Assembly (NCBI GenBank): GCA_050952725.1
Contig: JBMNLN010000001.1
Location: forward strand, 1,054,001 to 1,118,000
Length of the DNA: 64,000 nt
Direction of reading: 5' to 3'
Origin: JAQWCH01 sp050952725
Lineage (GTDB): Bacteria; Bacillota_I; Bacilli_A; RFN20; CAG-826
Numbering within the stretch: the first letter of the stretch is position 1; the number at the start of each line of letters is the position of its first letter. Both the position numbers and the translations under genes were made by a program. A model generated the notes under the pieces. It was not told the DNA's origin. It worked only from the letters and a program-made list of their open reading frames with translations, and made no database searches. This document shows, in pieces, positions 17,589 to 26,186 of this stretch.

Positions 17589-18891
17589 GGAAATTGCGAT
17601 AATCCTTTAAGTGTTTAATCTTCGATGGGGAACGAAGTTTTTTAATCGCTTTGGCTTCGATTTGGCGAATTCTCTCTCGGGTCACCCCGAATTCCCTTCC
17701 GACTTCTTCTAAAGTGCGCGGATGCTGGCCATCTAAACCATAACGGAGTTCAAGGACGCGAAATTCGCGGTCGTTTAAAGTTTCTAACATCACCTGATAT
17801 AACTTTTCATTAAGCATCGCCTTATTCGCATAATCTTTCGGACTGGTGGTCTTGGTATTTTCAACAAAACTCCCAATGGTTGCCCCATCATCGCCATCGC
17901 GCGTGGTAATGGGGGCGTTGAGCGAGACGATTGGCACATTAATCTGTCCTGTTTCTAAAACTTGTTCGGGGGTGAGTTGACCCGCGAGTTTTTCCGCGAT
18001 TTCCTCCGCGTCGGGTTCACGACCTAATTCTTGGAAAAGTTGTCGTTGCGCCCGCGTGATTTTGTTGATGCGTTCGACCATGTGGACTGGAATGCGAATC
18101 GTGCGCGCTTGATCAGCGACCGCCCGGGTAATCGCTTGGCGAATCCACCAGGTCGCATAGGTCGAAAACTTAAATCCTTTGGTGTAATCAAATTTTTCTA
18201 CCGCCTTCATCAAGCCGCGATTGCCTTCTTGGATTAAATCTAAAAAACCTAATCCCCGGCCAAGATAGCGTTTGGCGATGTTAACGACGAGTCTTAAATT
18301 ACTCTCGATTAAGATATGTCGGGCTTCTTCATCACCGGCTAAAATCCGTTTGGCCAATTCGACTTCTTCATCGGCTTGGAGTAAGTCGCGCTTCCCGATT
18401 TGATGGAAATAGAGTTTGACGGGATCCGTGGTTTTGATGGCCGCTTTTGCTCTTTTGCGATAGGCTTTGCGCAGGATTTCTTCCTCATCGACTTCATCTT
18501 CCTCACCTTCGGAATCAAAATCTTCGATATCGGTGAAGGAATCATCGCCGTCATCTGCGAGTTCACGGGCCATTTTCTTCTCATCTAAAGTTTTTTCATC
18601 GAGATCGAGTTCATCAAAACCGGGGTCTTCTTCCCCTTCATCTTCCGCATCGAGAACATCGATTTTTTTATTTTCAAAGTAAGTGATCAGCTCTTCTAGG
18701 TCATCCTCACTTAATTCTAAATTTTGACAAGCCTCAAAAACCTCTTCTTGGAGAAGATATCCAACTTTTTGACCTTTTTTCTCCAAGCGTTTTTTGATTT
18801 TTTCGAGCGATTCAATCTCCACATCATCATAAATTGCACTAATGTTAACTTCGGATTCCGCTGGGGTTATTCTTTTCTTGGCGATAGGCAT
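17581..18891 (-). CDS. RpoD-like primary-type sigma factor, second (divergent) copy
   Basis: About 436 residues with all sigma-70 regions: an acidic region 1.1, region 1.2 (DPVKLYFHQIG), region 2 (LRLVVNIAKRYLGRG, STYATWWIRQAITRAVADQ, TIRIPVHMVERI), region 3 and region 4 (TLEEVGREFGVTRERIRQIEAK). It is a tandem paralogue of the upstream sigma gene, 42 nt away. The region 3.2 finger is not canonical: it has SLNAPITTRDGDDGATIG instead of a SLETPIGEEEDS-type sequence. The ATG at 18891 has GGAGG only two bases upstream, unusually close; a TTG at 18906 is an alternative start. It probably recognises promoters similar to those of its partner. Confidence 0.85.
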   Translation of the reverse strand: MPIAKKRITPAESEVNISAIYDDVEIESLEKIKKRLEKKGQKVGYLLQEEVFEACQNLELSEDDLEELITYFENKKIDVLDAEDEGEEDPGFDELDLDEKTLDEKKMARELADDGDDSFTDIEDFDSEGEEDEVDEEEILRKAYRKRAKAAIKTTDPVKLYFHQIGKRDLLQADEEVELAKRILAGDEEARHILIESNLRLVVNIAKRYLGRGLGFLDLIQEGNRGLMKAVEKFDYTKGFKFSTYATWWIRQAITRAVADQARTIRIPVHMVERINKITRAQRQLFQELGREPDAEEIAEKLAGQLTPEQVLETGQINVPIVSLNAPITTRDGDDGATIGSFVENTKTTSPKDYANKAMLNEKLYQVMLETLNDREFRVLELRYGLDGQHPRTLEEVGREFGVTRERIRQIEAKAIKKLRSPSKIKHLKDYRNFHD

Positions 18892-18933
18892 TTCCTCCTT
18901 ATTCAATCTGTATTTTTTGTTTTATATCTTTTT

Positions 18934-20307
18934 TTAATCATTGAAATTGCGATAATCTTGCAACCGTTTTAACCGCGAAGGGGAGCGCATTTTGCGAATC
19001 GCTTTCGCTTCAATTTGCCGGATTCTTTCCCGAGTAACACCGAATTCTTTTCCGACTTCTTCTAAAGTCCGGGGGCGATTATCATCAAGACCATAGCGCA
19101 GGCGAATCACGCGATCTTCACGATCGGTCAGACAATCGTGCATCACCTCGTATAATTCGTCAATTAATAAGACATTTGAGGTGTAATCAGAAGGTGAGAT
19201 CGCTTCTTTATCTTCGATAAAATCGCCGATATGGGAATCCTCTTCTTCCCCGATTGGCGTTTCTAAAGAGACCGGTTCAAGTGCGATGCGTTGAATCTCG
19301 CGTATCCGCTCCGCGGAGAGTAAACCTTCGAGTTTCTCCGAGATTTCTTCAGCGCTCGGATCGCGACCTAATTCTTGGACCAATTGCCGTTGCGCCCGGG
19401 TGATTTTATTAATCGTCTCCACCATATGGACCGGGATCCGAATCGTCCGCGCTTGATCAGCAATCGCCCGGGTAATCGCTTGGCGAATCCACCAGGTCGC
19501 ATAGGTCGAAAACTTAAATCCTTTAGTGTAATCAAACTTTTCCACGGCTTTCATCAGACCTAAATTCCCTTCGCTAATCAAATCGAGAAAACTCATCCCC
19601 CGGCCTAAATAATGTTTAGCAATATTGACAACTAGGCGCAGGTTACTTTCGATTAAGATATGCCGCGCTTCTTCATCGCCTGCTAAAATCCGCTTGGCGA
19701 GCGTGACTTCTTCATCGGGTTTGAGCAGGTCATGACTGCCGATTTCGTGAAGATATAGTTTGACTGAGTCGTTAATTTTCACTTCCCCGGGCGCGATTTT
19801 TCCGAAAGTTTTTCGGATGATTTCATCCTCGTCTTCTTCGTCTTCTTCATCTTCGGAGTCAAAATCGAGTTGATCATCGATACTATCGGCAACATCATCG
19901 GCAAGTTCGCTTTCAATTTGCGCTTCATCGAGATCTTGTTCTTCGACGTCGAGACTATCGAATCCGCCATCATCATCTTCGTCATCATCGATAATATCGA
20001 TTTCTTTTTCCTCAAAATAAGAGACGAGACTATCGAGATCTTCATCGCTTAATTCCAGATGCTGACAGGCTTCAAAGATTTCCTCTTGGATCAGATAGCC
20101 AGCGTTTTTACCTTTTTTCTCCAAGCGTTTTTTTATCATTTCTAAGGATTCGATCTCTTCTTCATCAGGAAGGGAAATTTTACTATCTTCGTCACGTTTA
20201 CTCGCTTCTTCACTTGCTTTTTTCTTTTGCGCGGGTTTTTTAGTTGTGACTTTTTCCTCTTCAGGGATGATTTCTTCAAAGGCTGGATTTACGTTTTTCT
20301 TTGCCAT
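18934..20307 (-). CDS. rpoD: RNA polymerase primary sigma factor RpoD (SigA)
   Basis: A 457-residue housekeeping sigma factor. Region 1.1 is followed by a long acidic Asp/Glu stretch, then region 1.2 (DSVKLYLHEIG), region 2 (DLISEGNLGLMKAVEKFDY, WWIRQAITRAIADQ, IRIPVHMVETINKI), a canonical region 3.2 finger (EPVSLETPIGEEEDSHIGDF) and region 4.2 (TLEEVGKEFGVTRERIRQIE). The finger and the dnaG-rpoD order identify this copy as the SigA orthologue. It lies 19 nt after dnaG. Regions 2.3-2.4 share a 60-nt tract with the next gene that is identical at DNA level. Confidence 0.93.
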   Translation of the reverse strand: MAKKNVNPAFEEIIPEEEKVTTKKPAQKKKASEEASKRDEDSKISLPDEEEIESLEMIKKRLEKKGKNAGYLIQEEIFEACQHLELSDEDLDSLVSYFEEKEIDIIDDDEDDDGGFDSLDVEEQDLDEAQIESELADDVADSIDDQLDFDSEDEEDEEDEDEIIRKTFGKIAPGEVKINDSVKLYLHEIGSHDLLKPDEEVTLAKRILAGDEEARHILIESNLRLVVNIAKHYLGRGMSFLDLISEGNLGLMKAVEKFDYTKGFKFSTYATWWIRQAITRAIADQARTIRIPVHMVETINKITRAQRQLVQELGRDPSAEEISEKLEGLLSAERIREIQRIALEPVSLETPIGEEEDSHIGDFIEDKEAISPSDYTSNVLLIDELYEVMHDCLTDREDRVIRLRYGLDDNRPRTLEEVGKEFGVTRERIRQIEAKAIRKMRSPSRLKRLQDYRNFND

Positions 20308-20326
20308 AAATATTAATTCCTTTCTC

Positions 20327-22105
20327 TTAGGATTCTCTGTGTTTTTGATAAAACTCTTTTAAGATTTTTGCGCGTTCTTCATCAGTTTTTCCACTTAAGG
20401 AAGCCGCGCGCTCTTCTTCTAAGAGCATTTTTTTCTTTTCATCGGCAATCACGTGTTTACATTCTTCTAAATGTTCTTGGGAATAGGGAGGGACGGGGAC
20501 AAAGGAGAGATCGACCACCCGTTGTTTAATCAATTCCTTTTTAGCATGTTCACAGTTTAATTCTAAATCATTGATTAATTCCGCAACATTTAAGGTCTCG
20601 TGATTTTGATAGTAATCGATGAGGAAATGGGCGATATAGAGATGGAGATCATCGACGAAATTTCCCACCTCTTCTTGATAGAATTTAGCCGCTTCTTTAT
20701 TTTGCATCATCTGCAGTAACAAAGCTTGTTCGGCGCGAACCAAACGCCGTAACAGGGGGCGTTCAGGATGATATTCATTGACTTTAAAACTGCGACCGGC
20801 TTGAGTTTTGGCCTTTTGTAGTCGCGATAATTCACTATTTAATGCCCGGAGAGAATACCCGGAATAATGGGCGAGTTTTTTCAAATAATCCTGAGCCAGT
20901 AAAGGCGATTCTTGGGCGATTAACGGCAACATGCTTTTAACAAAACTCTCCCTAGCAGTGGTTTTGGTTAAATCTAGGTGTTTGACATAGTAGGCTAAAG
21001 CAAAGTCAATCCCCGAAGTCAGGTTGTTTAAATAAGCTTTTAAACCATCGGCACCTAAATCCGAGAAAATATCAAAGGGATCACGGCCTTCTTGATCGGG
21101 GATCACCAAGCGAAACTTACTTTTACTCTCTAATAAAGTCATAGCGATCTTCATCGTCGCCATTAAACCTGGCTGATCGCCATCAAGGCCGATGCGAAGT
21201 TCGACATTTAAGGGACGGAGTATGTGCAGATGCTCTTTGGTTAAGAAAGTGCCCATTAACGCCACCGCGGAATCGATTCCGACTTCCGCAAGGGCAAACA
21301 CATCCATAAACCCTTCTAGGATATAGAGAAAACCGTCGCGTCGAGCGGAATTTTTCGCCTGATCGATGTTATATAAGACGGCACTTTTATTAAAAAGTGG
21401 GGTTTCGGGAGAGTTGACGTATTTCGCCCCCTCTGCTTCATTTAAGCGTCGCGCACTAAAGCCGATTACTCTTCCATCAATATCGGCAATCGGGAAAATT
21501 AGCCTGCCGCGATTGCGATCAGTGGGATTTTCTAGTTCCCCACTGCTAATACCAACGCGTTCCATCGTTTTCAAACTATGGCCTTTGCCTTGCAGGAAGC
21601 GAATTGTGTTCTCGCCTTGGAGCGGCGCATAGCCTAGGCGGAACTTCTTCTGCAAATCAGCCGAAATCTTCCGAGAAGCGAGATATTCTTGGGCTATTTG
21701 TCCTTCAACGGTGGTCAAACTGTATTGGTAATACTCAGTTAAATCTTTTAGACAAGCATAAAGGGGGACTAAATGGTCGGCCACGGTTTTTCTTTCCGGG
21801 CGATATTCAGATAGACGCGGATCGGAAAAACCACTGATCAAGGCTACTTTTCGTAAGGCTTCCCCCAGTGTGATTTTTTCATAATCGCGCACGAAGGTAA
21901 TCGCATTGCCACCAGCCCCACAGACAAAGCATTTGAAAATCTGCTTATCGGGACTAATCATCAAGGACGGATTGCGATCATCATGAAAAGGACAAAGCGC
22001 TGTATAATTTCGTCCTTTTTTAATCACATTGATGTAACTGGAAATCACATTGACGATATTCGCATGTTTTAATACATCTTCAAATAAAGTGTCACGACCG
22101 TTCAT
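20327..22105 (-). CDS. dnaG: DNA primase
   Basis: A 592-residue primase synthesising RNA primers for replication. The N-terminal CHC2 zinc-binding domain has CPFHDD and CFVCGAGG (ligands near residues 39-65); the TOPRIM core shows YILEGFMDVFAL and GLDGDQPG; the last 150 residues or so are the helicase-interacting C-terminal domain, rich in charged helix. A strong GGAGGGAGAA precedes the ATG. It is part of glyQS-dnaG-rpoD-rpoD2. Confidence 0.94.
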   Translation of the reverse strand: MNGRDTLFEDVLKHANIVNVISSYINVIKKGRNYTALCPFHDDRNPSLMISPDKQIFKCFVCGAGGNAITFVRDYEKITLGEALRKVALISGFSDPRLSEYRPERKTVADHLVPLYACLKDLTEYYQYSLTTVEGQIAQEYLASRKISADLQKKFRLGYAPLQGENTIRFLQGKGHSLKTMERVGISSGELENPTDRNRGRLIFPIADIDGRVIGFSARRLNEAEGAKYVNSPETPLFNKSAVLYNIDQAKNSARRDGFLYILEGFMDVFALAEVGIDSAVALMGTFLTKEHLHILRPLNVELRIGLDGDQPGLMATMKIAMTLLESKSKFRLVIPDQEGRDPFDIFSDLGADGLKAYLNNLTSGIDFALAYYVKHLDLTKTTARESFVKSMLPLIAQESPLLAQDYLKKLAHYSGYSLRALNSELSRLQKAKTQAGRSFKVNEYHPERPLLRRLVRAEQALLLQMMQNKEAAKFYQEEVGNFVDDLHLYIAHFLIDYYQNHETLNVAELINDLELNCEHAKKELIKQRVVDLSFVPVPPYSQEHLEECKHVIADEKKKMLLEEERAASLSGKTDEERAKILKEFYQKHRES

Positions 22106-22153
22106 TTCTCCCTCCTTTTCTAGTTTATATTCTAATTTTCAACTAATTAACTA

Positions 22154-23527
22154 CTAGAATTTAACTTTATCGCGTAAATAGGCGATAACTTCGGTTAAAG
22201 GCAAGCGCACTTGTTCCATGCTGTCGCGTTCGCGAATAGTCACTTGCTCATCTTCTAAAGTTTGAAAATCAATCGTAATGCAGAAGGGAGTTCCAATCGC
22301 ATCTTGCCGGCGATAACGCCGCCCAATACTTCCGGTCTCATCGTAGACGACCATGAATTCCTTCGCTAAGAGATCGCGGACTTCTTCCGCTTTCGGATTG
22401 AGCTTTTTCGATAAGGGTAAGATGGCCGCCTTATATGGAGCTAAGGCCGGATGAAGGTGCATCACTGTGCGCACATCATCATTAGGTAAATCTTCTTCAT
22501 CATAACTATCGGTTAAAACCATTAAGAGAAGGCGGTCTAAACCGACGGAAGGTTCGACTACATAAGGCAAATATTTCATATTGGTCTCCGGGTCGAGATA
22601 TTCCAGGTTTTGCTTGGAATATTCTTGGTGCCGTCGCAAATCGTAATCGGTGCGATCGGCAATCCCCCAAATCTCGCCCCAGCCAAAGGGGAAGAGATAT
22701 TCGAGGTCTGTCGTCGCTTGAGAATAGAAAGCAAGCTCAGCTGGTTCGTGATCCCGATAACGGAGTTTTTCTTCGTCGACACCTAGACTTTTGACAAAAT
22801 TGATACAGAAGTCTTTCCAGTAAGCAAACCATTGTAAGTTGGTTCCAGGAGCACAGAAAAATTCCATTTCCATCTGTTCGAATTCTCTGGTTCGAAAGAT
22901 GAAGTTGCCCGGGGTGATTTCATTGCGGAAAGCTTTTCCAGTTTGCACGACACCAAAGGGAATTTTCTTTCGTTGTGAACGCTGAATATTCTTGAAGTTC
23001 ACAAAGATCCCTTGGGCGGTTTCCGGGCGCAGGTAGACGTCATTTTGACTCTCTTCAGTCACGCCAATATGCGTTTTAAACATCATATTGAATTGACGGA
23101 TATCGGTAAAATCACGATGATCGCAATTAGGGCATTTCACTTTACCTTCTTTGACAAAGGCGTTAAGCGCAGGAAAATCCATGGAACCAACAGGAACTTC
23201 TGGATGTTGTTCTTCAATTAAAGTATCAGCCCGATGTCGCATTTTACAATGTTTGCAATCGATTAAGGGGTCATTGAAACTGGTGACATGTCCAGTGGCT
23301 TCCCAAACCTTGGGATTCATTAAAATCGCCGAATCTAACCCGACGTTAATCGGGCTTTCTTGAACGAATTTTTGCCAATAAACTTTGCGGATATTATTTT
23401 TAACTTCCACGCCTAAAGGACCATAGTCCCAGGTATTCGATAAGCCCCCATAGATTTCACTGCCGGCAAAGACAAATCCGCTCGTGACTAGATGGGTGAC
23501 GATTTTTTCAAATTTAAATTCTTTCAT
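22154..23527 (-). CDS. glyQS: Glycyl-tRNA synthetase, dimeric type
   Basis: A 457-residue class II synthetase of the single-chain (alpha2) type. Motif 2 region FRNEITPGNFIFRTREFEQM, motif 3 VVEPSVGLDRL, and the opening segment GFVFAGSEIYGG are characteristic. The C-terminal anticodon-binding domain contains YDETGSIGRRYRRQDAIGTP. A zinc-type CxxC pair is seen in DCKHCKMRH and KCPNCDHR. It has its own promoter after recO and a GGAG six bases before the ATG. Its stop is TAG followed immediately by another TAG. Confidence 0.95.
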   Translation of the reverse strand: MKEFKFEKIVTHLVTSGFVFAGSEIYGGLSNTWDYGPLGVEVKNNIRKVYWQKFVQESPINVGLDSAILMNPKVWEATGHVTSFNDPLIDCKHCKMRHRADTLIEEQHPEVPVGSMDFPALNAFVKEGKVKCPNCDHRDFTDIRQFNMMFKTHIGVTEESQNDVYLRPETAQGIFVNFKNIQRSQRKKIPFGVVQTGKAFRNEITPGNFIFRTREFEQMEMEFFCAPGTNLQWFAYWKDFCINFVKSLGVDEEKLRYRDHEPAELAFYSQATTDLEYLFPFGWGEIWGIADRTDYDLRRHQEYSKQNLEYLDPETNMKYLPYVVEPSVGLDRLLLMVLTDSYDEEDLPNDDVRTVMHLHPALAPYKAAILPLSKKLNPKAEEVRDLLAKEFMVVYDETGSIGRRYRRQDAIGTPFCITIDFQTLEDEQVTIRERDSMEQVRLPLTEVIAYLRDKVKF

Positions 23528-23575
23528 GTGCTACTCCATTTCTTTCTTTTTTATAAAAAAAGAACACTTGCACCT

Positions 23576-23604
23576 AGGATATAAATAAATCATGAATTTG
23601 TCAA
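23576..23604 (-). promoter_or_regulatory. Putative glyQS promoter
   Basis: Minus strand TTGACA (23599-23604), 17-nt spacer, TATCCT (23576-23581), about 50 nt before glyQS. Between it and the gene is a palindrome of seven A and seven T (about 23542-23563). No T-box motif was seen. Confidence 0.65.
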
Positions 23605-23625
23605 CCTATTATAAGTGTACTTTAA

Positions 23626-24363
23626 TTAGTTTCTGATGCTTTCTGCAAAAAGCTTGGCACTTTGGAGATAAATTCCTAATTGCTCACCTAAGGCCTGGAG
23701 CAACTCACGATAAATCACAAGAGCTTCTTCTGGCGAAAAAATGGCCCTTTCCATATCTGCTGGCGCGCAACGAAAGATAAAACGGCTAATCATCAATTGC
23801 TCTTTGCCAGTTTTCGCCGTTAACTGATGTTCAAAGCAGTTTTTACAGATATAACCGCCGCGTTGATAATCAATCGCCACAATATCTTTCGGGCTATTAC
23901 AATAAATACAATAATCGACATTTAAACCGTATCCATTGATTTTAAGAATTTGCGCAAAGATGATTAAAACTTGGGATAACGGATTACCGGCTTCGCTAAT
24001 TTCTTTGATTGCATGCTGTAAATACGGATAAATTAATCGGACATCTTCCGCTTCGATGATTGCCTTTAACACCGCTTCGCCACAGATTTCCAACGCGCTC
24101 ATCCGCGCTAACGAGCGCATCGCTTTCGAAGCGCTATAAATGATGGTGGCCCGGTTTAAATATCGTCCGCCTGAAGGACCTTCGCGCAAAGCAAGTTCGA
24201 CTTCCGTATACTTTTGTAAAGCCGGAGCGTTTTTCCCGCGCAGATCAAAGACATTCCGCGCAAAAAAGCTGCGATAACCATCTGGGGTCATCGCTGTGAT
24301 CATCGCATCTTTTTCTTTAAAGGGTACGACCCGTAAAATAATGCCCGAGTCCATCTCCATCAT
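23626..24363 (-). CDS. recO: DNA repair protein RecO
   Basis: A 245-residue RecO, which with RecR loads RecA onto SSB-coated DNA. N-terminal OB fold (residues about 1-80, starting MDSGIILRVVPFKEKDAMI), helical middle and a zinc finger CIYCNS...CKNCF near residues 155-180. The ATG overlaps the era stop in an ATGA arrangement, as in most Firmicutes. Confidence 0.92.
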   Translation of the reverse strand: MMEMDSGIILRVVPFKEKDAMITAMTPDGYRSFFARNVFDLRGKNAPALQKYTEVELALREGPSGGRYLNRATIIYSASKAMRSLARMSALEICGEAVLKAIIEAEDVRLIYPYLQHAIKEISEAGNPLSQVLIIFAQILKINGYGLNVDYCIYCNSPKDIVAIDYQRGGYICKNCFEHQLTAKTGKEQLMISRFIFRCAPADMERAIFSPEEALVIYRELLQALGEQLGIYLQSAKLFAESIRN

Positions 24364-25241
24364 TCATCCTCGAGTAAGTTTAATTCTTTTAAAGCTTTCG
24401 GATTACTGCGCCAATTTTGATAGACTTTGACGAATAATTCTAAGCGGACTGGCAGTTTTAAATCGCAGTGGATATCGTGCTGGGCCGCATGACGAATCTT
24501 TTTAATCATCGCGCCGCCTTTACCAATGATGATGCCTTTTTGTGAATTTTTCTCGACATTGATACTCGCATAAACATCAATGCCATCATCATAATGCTCA
24601 ATTTTATCAATGCTCACAGCGATGGAATGGGGAATTTCCTCACGGGTAAAAAGCATCGTTTTTTCTCTGATAATCTCGGTAATCGCAAATTCTTGTGTGG
24701 TATCAACAAAGTAATCGGCTGGGTAATACATCGGACCTTCAGGGAGTAATTCATAAATCGTCTTTTCCAAGAGATCGATATTGAAATGGCGAATCGCACT
24801 CGTTTCAATTAGTTTGGCTTCTGGATAGCGTTCTTGATATTTTGCCCGAAGTTCTTCCATCATCACGAAAGTCGTCGTATCAATCTTATTAAAAACGATA
24901 ATTAACGGACAATTAAATTTTAAAGTCGCTAACGCATAATGATCGCCTTCATTAAACGGACGACCTGCATCGACTACCAAGACTGCCACATCAGCATCGG
25001 CAAGCGCGCGATGAACCTTTTTATTCATCTCCTCCCCTAAGGCATATTTGGGTTTATGAATCCCCGGGGTATCGATAAAGACCATCTGAAAATCATCTTT
25101 GGTTAAAATCGCGCGAATCAAAGTGCGCGTCGTTTGTTTTTTCGGAGTGGTGATCGCCACTTTTCTTCCAATCAACGCGTTTAAAATCGTCGATTTTCCT
25201 ACATTGGTACGGCCTAAGACCGCGACAAAGCCGCTTCTCAT
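24360..25241 (-). CDS. era: GTPase Era
   Basis: A 293-residue GTPase that binds the 3' end of 16S rRNA during 30S assembly. G1 GRTNVGKST, G3 DTPGIHKP, G4 NKID, G5 ETSAI are present, followed by a KH domain with NSQKGIIIGKGGAMIKKI and the usual C-terminal LPVRLELFVKV. The start overlaps the cdd stop by 4 nt. Normal length. Confidence 0.95.
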   Translation of the reverse strand: MRSGFVAVLGRTNVGKSTILNALIGRKVAITTPKKQTTRTLIRAILTKDDFQMVFIDTPGIHKPKYALGEEMNKKVHRALADADVAVLVVDAGRPFNEGDHYALATLKFNCPLIIVFNKIDTTTFVMMEELRAKYQERYPEAKLIETSAIRHFNIDLLEKTIYELLPEGPMYYPADYFVDTTQEFAITEIIREKTMLFTREEIPHSIAVSIDKIEHYDDGIDVYASINVEKNSQKGIIIGKGGAMIKKIRHAAQHDIHCDLKLPVRLELFVKVYQNWRSNPKALKELNLLEDE

Positions 25242-25651
25242 CTTTTGGATAAGTCCGCTCCATCAAAAGCAAAGGGGAGAAGTTCGACAGCGGTAGTTTT
25301 CTTCACAACCCCTTTGAGATTAGTGAGAATAATTGGCGCCTCAGCTGGGAAAAGTTCACTGATCACCTGCCGGCATTGCCCACAAGGAGAGACGGGGTCA
25401 ACCGTATCAGCCGCGACGGCTAACATCACTAAATCCTCCCTTTTATAACCCGCCATATAAGCGTGATAAAGCGCATTGCGCTCAGCGCACATCGAACATG
25501 GATAAGAGGAATTCTCCACGTTGGCCCCTTGGTAAACTTTGCCATCTTTGGTTAAAACTGCCGCCCCTACGGCAAAACGCGAATAGGGCGAATACGATAA
25601 TCTTCGCGCATCCAAAGCTTTTTCAATCATTAATCGTTCTTTTTTCATCAT
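25238..25651 (-). CDS. cdd: Cytidine deaminase
   Basis: A 137-residue homotetrameric-type cytidine deaminase of pyrimidine salvage. Zinc motifs CAERNAL (Cys and the catalytic Glu) and PCGQCRQV are intact; the N-terminal SYSPYSRFAVGAAVLT is standard. The ATG at 25651 has AAAGGG upstream and overlaps ybeY by 29 nt; ATGs at 25648 and 25630 are alternatives. In Bacillus dgkA lies between ybeY and cdd; here it is absent. Confidence 0.94.
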   Translation of the reverse strand: MMKKERLMIEKALDARRLSYSPYSRFAVGAAVLTKDGKVYQGANVENSSYPCSMCAERNALYHAYMAGYKREDLVMLAVAADTVDPVSPCGQCRQVISELFPAEAPIILTNLKGVVKKTTAVELLPFAFDGADLSKR

Positions 25652-26105
25652 TTTTTCCCTTTCGTGCTCCTAAAATTTTTGTTTGCAGTGTTCGCATAAT
25701 TTTCTCTTCTTCAACAGTTTGATGATCATAACCAAAAAGATGGAGTAAGCCATGAAGAAAGAGGAACTTCATCTCCCGTCGCAAGGAATGTTGATAAGTT
25801 TCCGCTTGGGCTTGGGCTTGATCGACTGCGATGACAATCGTTCCCAACATCTGCGGAACTGGGGAGACTTTCGTCAACTCTTCTTTTTCTAAAAAGGCAA
25901 AACTTAAAACATCAGTCGGTGCATCAATTTTTCGATATTTACGATTTAATTCGCGCATCATTTCCTGATCGACTAACCGCACCTCGAGCAGATAATGTTG
26001 ATCATAGTTAAAAAAGCGTCTCGTTTTCTCGGCAAGGCGCTGAAAAATCCCGCGATAATTCGCTAGATCCTCCGGATAGTCGTTAATAAAATCGAGTTCT
26101 ATCAT
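25623..26105 (-). CDS. ybeY: Endoribonuclease YbeY
   Basis: A 160-residue zinc metallo-endoribonuclease acting in 16S rRNA maturation and ribosome quality control. The signature HGLLHLFGYDHQT (HxxxHLxGxDH) is intact. The N-terminal half has the typical RRFFNY... to LNRKYRKIDAPTDVLSF stretch. It is the first gene of the ybeY-cdd-era-recO operon. Confidence 0.93.
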   Translation of the reverse strand: MIELDFINDYPEDLANYRGIFQRLAEKTRRFFNYDQHYLLEVRLVDQEMMRELNRKYRKIDAPTDVLSFAFLEKEELTKVSPVPQMLGTIVIAVDQAQAQAETYQHSLRREMKFLFLHGLLHLFGYDHQTVEEEKIMRTLQTKILGARKGKNDEKRTIND

Positions 26106-26186
26106 ATCGGAACTCTATTTTACCATATTTTACTGATAAAAAAACAAAACCCTCCGATAAAAAGACGACTTTTTCATGAAGTTATT

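Noticed and set aside
23542..23563. Terminator between recO and glyQS
   Set aside because: The palindrome is only A and T runs, and it lies downstream of the glyQS promoter in the glyQS leader.
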